From Methanosarcinales archaeon (GTDB lineage Archaea; Halobacteriota; Methanosarcinia; Methanosarcinales; Methanogasteraceae), in assembly GCA_030594905.1 (NCBI GenBank), contig JAUVEF010000042.1, positions 1 to 8,271 on the forward strand: a stretch of 8,271 nt of DNA. Direction: 5' to 3'. Made by a program: the position numbers and the translations under genes. Of the stretch, positions 6,836 to 8,271 are shown in pieces. Under the pieces are notes generated by a model. That model was not told the origin of the DNA, did not search any database, and worked only from the letters and a program-made list of their open reading frames with translations. The stretch's first letter is position 1, and every line of letters starts with the position of its first letter.

Positions 6836-6844
6836 TAAATATAT
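6836..6844 (-). promoter_or_regulatory. Candidate TATA box for tbp-nadC-rqcH
   Basis: Read on the - strand, ATATATTTA is centred about 31 nt before ATG 6809. Transcription 25-26 nt downstream would begin about 5 nt before the ATG, giving a nearly leaderless mRNA, in line with the absence of a ribosome site there. A second A/T-rich element, TATATAAAC (6824-6832), is too close to serve this start. Confidence 0.4.
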
Positions 6845-6966
6845 CGGTCATATAGGTACGGTCATCCGCGATTTCATGAATCAATTTCACCGCAGGATCA
6901 ATCAAAATACTCCGGACTCCATGCCACGTCACCCAAAAGAAGAGCGTAGAGTACACCGTAGCAGAT

Positions 6967-6989
6967 ATACAGTTTCAGGCATACAGTTT
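6967..6989 (+). repeat. Short direct repeat in the divergent promoter region
   Basis: ATACAGTTT occurs at 6967-6975 and 6981-6989, 14 bp apart, just upstream of and overlapping the candidate TATA box of the radical SAM gene. Such a pair could be an operator for a dimeric regulator, but may be chance in A/T-rich DNA. Confidence 0.35.
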
Positions 6990-6995
6990 TACAAA
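6987..6995 (+). promoter_or_regulatory. Candidate TATA box for the radical SAM gene
   Basis: TTTTACAAA is centred about 27 nt before ATG 7018, which would place transcription start at or next to the start codon. No Shine-Dalgarno sequence precedes that ATG, so a leaderless transcript is likely. Confidence 0.4.
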
Positions 6996-7017
6996 CCGCT
7001 GACATAAGTAGTCGGTT

Positions 7018-8118
7018 ATGAACGCTCTCGCCAGATATCAGCGCATCTCAGCCGACCGCAAGCCAGCACGGTTCATGATCACAAAGAACACTCCTGTCAA
7101 TTTCAGTACGGATGCAGCGCTCAGTGATCTGTGGAAACTCCACGATGATGCAATGCGCAGGTTCAACAAGTCCGGCGAGTCGGACTGGTTTGACCGGTCG
7201 GATAAGTCAAATAAGTCAGAAAAACCAGCTGAACCAGATGGAAAATCACTACTCGACCTGAAAATCGCGATTGCAGATCGTATACTTGAAAATTGTCATT
7301 TCTGTGACCGGAGGTGTGGCGTAAATCGAAGAAAAGCAGGGATCATGGAAACGCAGGAATTGTGGGGGCAGGAGAAACATGGATATTGCAGGACCCGCGC
7401 GGTTTCAAGATACGCATCGGAGTTCCTGCATTATGGCGAGGAGCCTGAACTCGTACCGTCACACACTGTTTTCTTTTCAGGCTGCGTCTTTTCGTGTGTC
7501 TACTGCCAGAACTGGGAGATATCGACAAATCCGGATCTCGGAATGCCGATTCTTCCAGAAGACCTTGCAAGGGTCGCTGCAGCAAAACGTGGTCTTGGTG
7601 CCAGGAATCTGAATTTCGTGACTCCAACCCCACATCTCCACACCATACTGCGCATTCTTGCCAAGATGCGGGTAAATACTCCGGTCGTGTGGAATTCTAA
7701 CATGTACCACTCCAAAGAAGCTGCGAAGCTTTTATGCGGAGTTGTGGACGTCTATCTCGGGGATTTCAAATATGGAAACGATGAATGCGCAAAGAAATAC
7801 TCGAATGCCGATCATTACTGGGATACGGTCACAAGAAACTTCCTGTGCGCTTACAATGACTCTGAAATCCTGCTGCGGCAGCTTGTGCTTCCTGGACATG
7901 TCGAATGCTGCACCGCGCCGATCATCGAGTGGGCGCGCGAGAACATCCCGGATGTCCGGTTCAACCTGATGTTTCAGTACCGACCCGCGTATCTGGCATA
8001 TCGCCATCCTGAGATCAACAGACTGCTCACGCGAAGCGAGGAAGCGCGGGCGCAGGAATTGTTGAGGGGGATGGATGTGGGGATGGGGCAGGATTTAGAG
8101 CGCGGGAGCCTGGGCTGA
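7018..8118 (+). CDS. PflX-like radical SAM protein (COG1313 type)
   Basis: A 366-residue iron-sulfur protein. The radical SAM cluster motif C-x3-C-x2-C is at C156, C160 and C163 (SGCVFSCVYCQNW). Upstream lies a second Cys set, C93-x2-C96-x3-C100 followed by GVNR and C124 (HGYC), the N-terminal signature of proteins annotated as PflX or putative pyruvate formate-lyase activating enzymes. The barrel continues with NFVTPTPH (199-206), VVWNSNMY (223-230), VDVYLGDFKYG (243-253), RQLVLPGHVECC (287-298) and NLMFQYRP (316-323). It should cleave SAM reductively to form a deoxyadenosyl radical; its substrate is unknown, and no glycyl-radical enzyme is nearby. The N-terminus (about 90 residues) is longer than I expect, with a polar linker at 52-76. 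ATG 7018 is the first in frame and fits the upstream TATA-like box; M20 is possible. Confidence 0.88.
   Translation: MNALARYQRISADRKPARFMITKNTPVNFSTDAALSDLWKLHDDAMRRFNKSGESDWFDRSDKSNKSEKPAEPDGKSLLDLKIAIADRILENCHFCDRRCGVNRRKAGIMETQELWGQEKHGYCRTRAVSRYASEFLHYGEEPELVPSHTVFFSGCVFSCVYCQNWEISTNPDLGMPILPEDLARVAAAKRGLGARNLNFVTPTPHLHTILRILAKMRVNTPVVWNSNMYHSKEAAKLLCGVVDVYLGDFKYGNDECAKKYSNADHYWDTVTRNFLCAYNDSEILLRQLVLPGHVECCTAPIIEWARENIPDVRFNLMFQYRPAYLAYRHPEINRLLTRSEEARAQELLRGMDVGMGQDLERGSLG
7202..7219 (+). repeat. 9-bp tandem duplication in a protein linker
   Basis: ATAAGTCAA (7202-7210) is followed directly by ATAAGTCAG (7211-7219), in frame, encoding a repeated KSN/KSE in the polar linker of the radical SAM protein. 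This looks like a small in-frame expansion. Confidence 0.6.
8066..8088 (+). other. G-rich tract at the 3' end of the radical SAM gene
   Basis: Runs of five, four and four G occur at 8066-8070, 8079-8082 and 8085-8088, with GGG further on at 8103-8105 and 8112-8114. A G-quadruplex could form using a long loop. The region codes for the Gly/Met-rich tail of the protein, which may be its whole explanation. Confidence 0.3.
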
Positions 8119-8228
8119 AGCTGCCAATTAAAGCCCTGCGCCTGCCACTCATGGGTTGCGACCCTCGCAAAACACGAGTTTACATAGCAGCATATAAATC
8201 GCCGATGTGCCATCAGGTAGCAGACACA

Positions 8229-8234
8229 TTTATA
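8229..8234 (+). promoter_or_regulatory. Candidate TATA box for the next gene
   Basis: TTTATA lies about 28 nt before ATG 8260, the spacing expected for a leaderless or short-leader archaeal transcript. Another A/T element (ATATAAA, 8192-8198) lies further upstream. The 8119-8250 spacer otherwise shows nothing recognisable. Confidence 0.4.
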
Positions 8235-8250
8235 CAACAAACTCTTTTAA

Positions 8251-8271
8251 ATGATAATCATGAAATACATA
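8251..8271 (+). CDS. 5' end of a downstream gene (partial)
   Basis: Two in-frame ATGs (8251 and 8260) open a frame reading MIIMKYI to the window edge. Their distance from the TTTATA at 8229-8234 fits a promoter-proximal start, with 8260 the better match. Only a few codons are present, so no product can be suggested, and a chance ATG is possible. Confidence 0.35.

Noticed and set aside
8153..8164. tRNA-like hairpin (GGGTTGCGACCC)
   Set aside because: It resembles a T-arm only loosely, lacks the TTC-R-A loop, and no acceptor, D or anticodon arm can be folded around it.

Overview
This 8.3 kb window looks like the chromosome of a euryarchaeon. The evidence is an archaeal TATA-binding protein, an archaeal-type RqcH/NFACT protein, archaeal Shine-Dalgarno sequences (GGAGG, GGTGA, GTGAT), TATA-like boxes close to start codons, and tightly packed, coupled genes. 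The TBP closely resembles my memory of Methanosarcina-type TBPs, so a methanogen or a relative (Methanosarcinales, ANME or Syntrophoarchaeum-like lineages) is my best guess. That placement is inference. I see no transposon, phage, CRISPR, rRNA or tRNA.

Layout. Positions 1-53 hold what is probably the tail of an upstream gene. Positions 53-3322 (+ strand) form a compact five-gene operon: two small Cys-rich proteins that look like paralogs (V4R-like sensor type), a roadblock/LC7 (MglB-like) protein, a fusion of a RecA/KaiC-like domain with an MglA-type small GTPase, and a single-domain KaiC/RAD55-like ATPase. Gaps between these genes run from a 4-nt overlap to 9 nt. An 80-bp convergent spacer follows. 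Positions 3403-6809 (- strand) carry a second unit in the order tbp, nadC, rqcH. It joins the general transcription factor, an NAD biosynthesis enzyme and the ribosome-associated quality-control factor. Divergent from tbp, across about 208 bp with candidate promoters and a short direct repeat, lies a PflX-like radical SAM protein (7018-8118, +). The last 150 bp hold a probable promoter and the first codons of another gene.

The most interesting part is the first operon. A roadblock protein next to an MglA-type GTPase recalls the MglA/MglB switch. Here the GTPase is fused to a RecA-like domain whose P-loop has lost its lysine, and it is followed by an ATPase of the same fold with an intact P-loop. 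Two Cys-rich sensor-like paralogs precede them. The simplest reading is a nucleotide-dependent signalling module: Cys-rich sensor pair, roadblock regulator, GTPase/pseudo-ATPase switch, active KaiC-like ATPase. The fusion gene and the ATPase gene share a reading frame and are separated by one TGA plus one codon, inside a 14-bp tandem duplication. The biological role of the module cannot be read from sequence alone.
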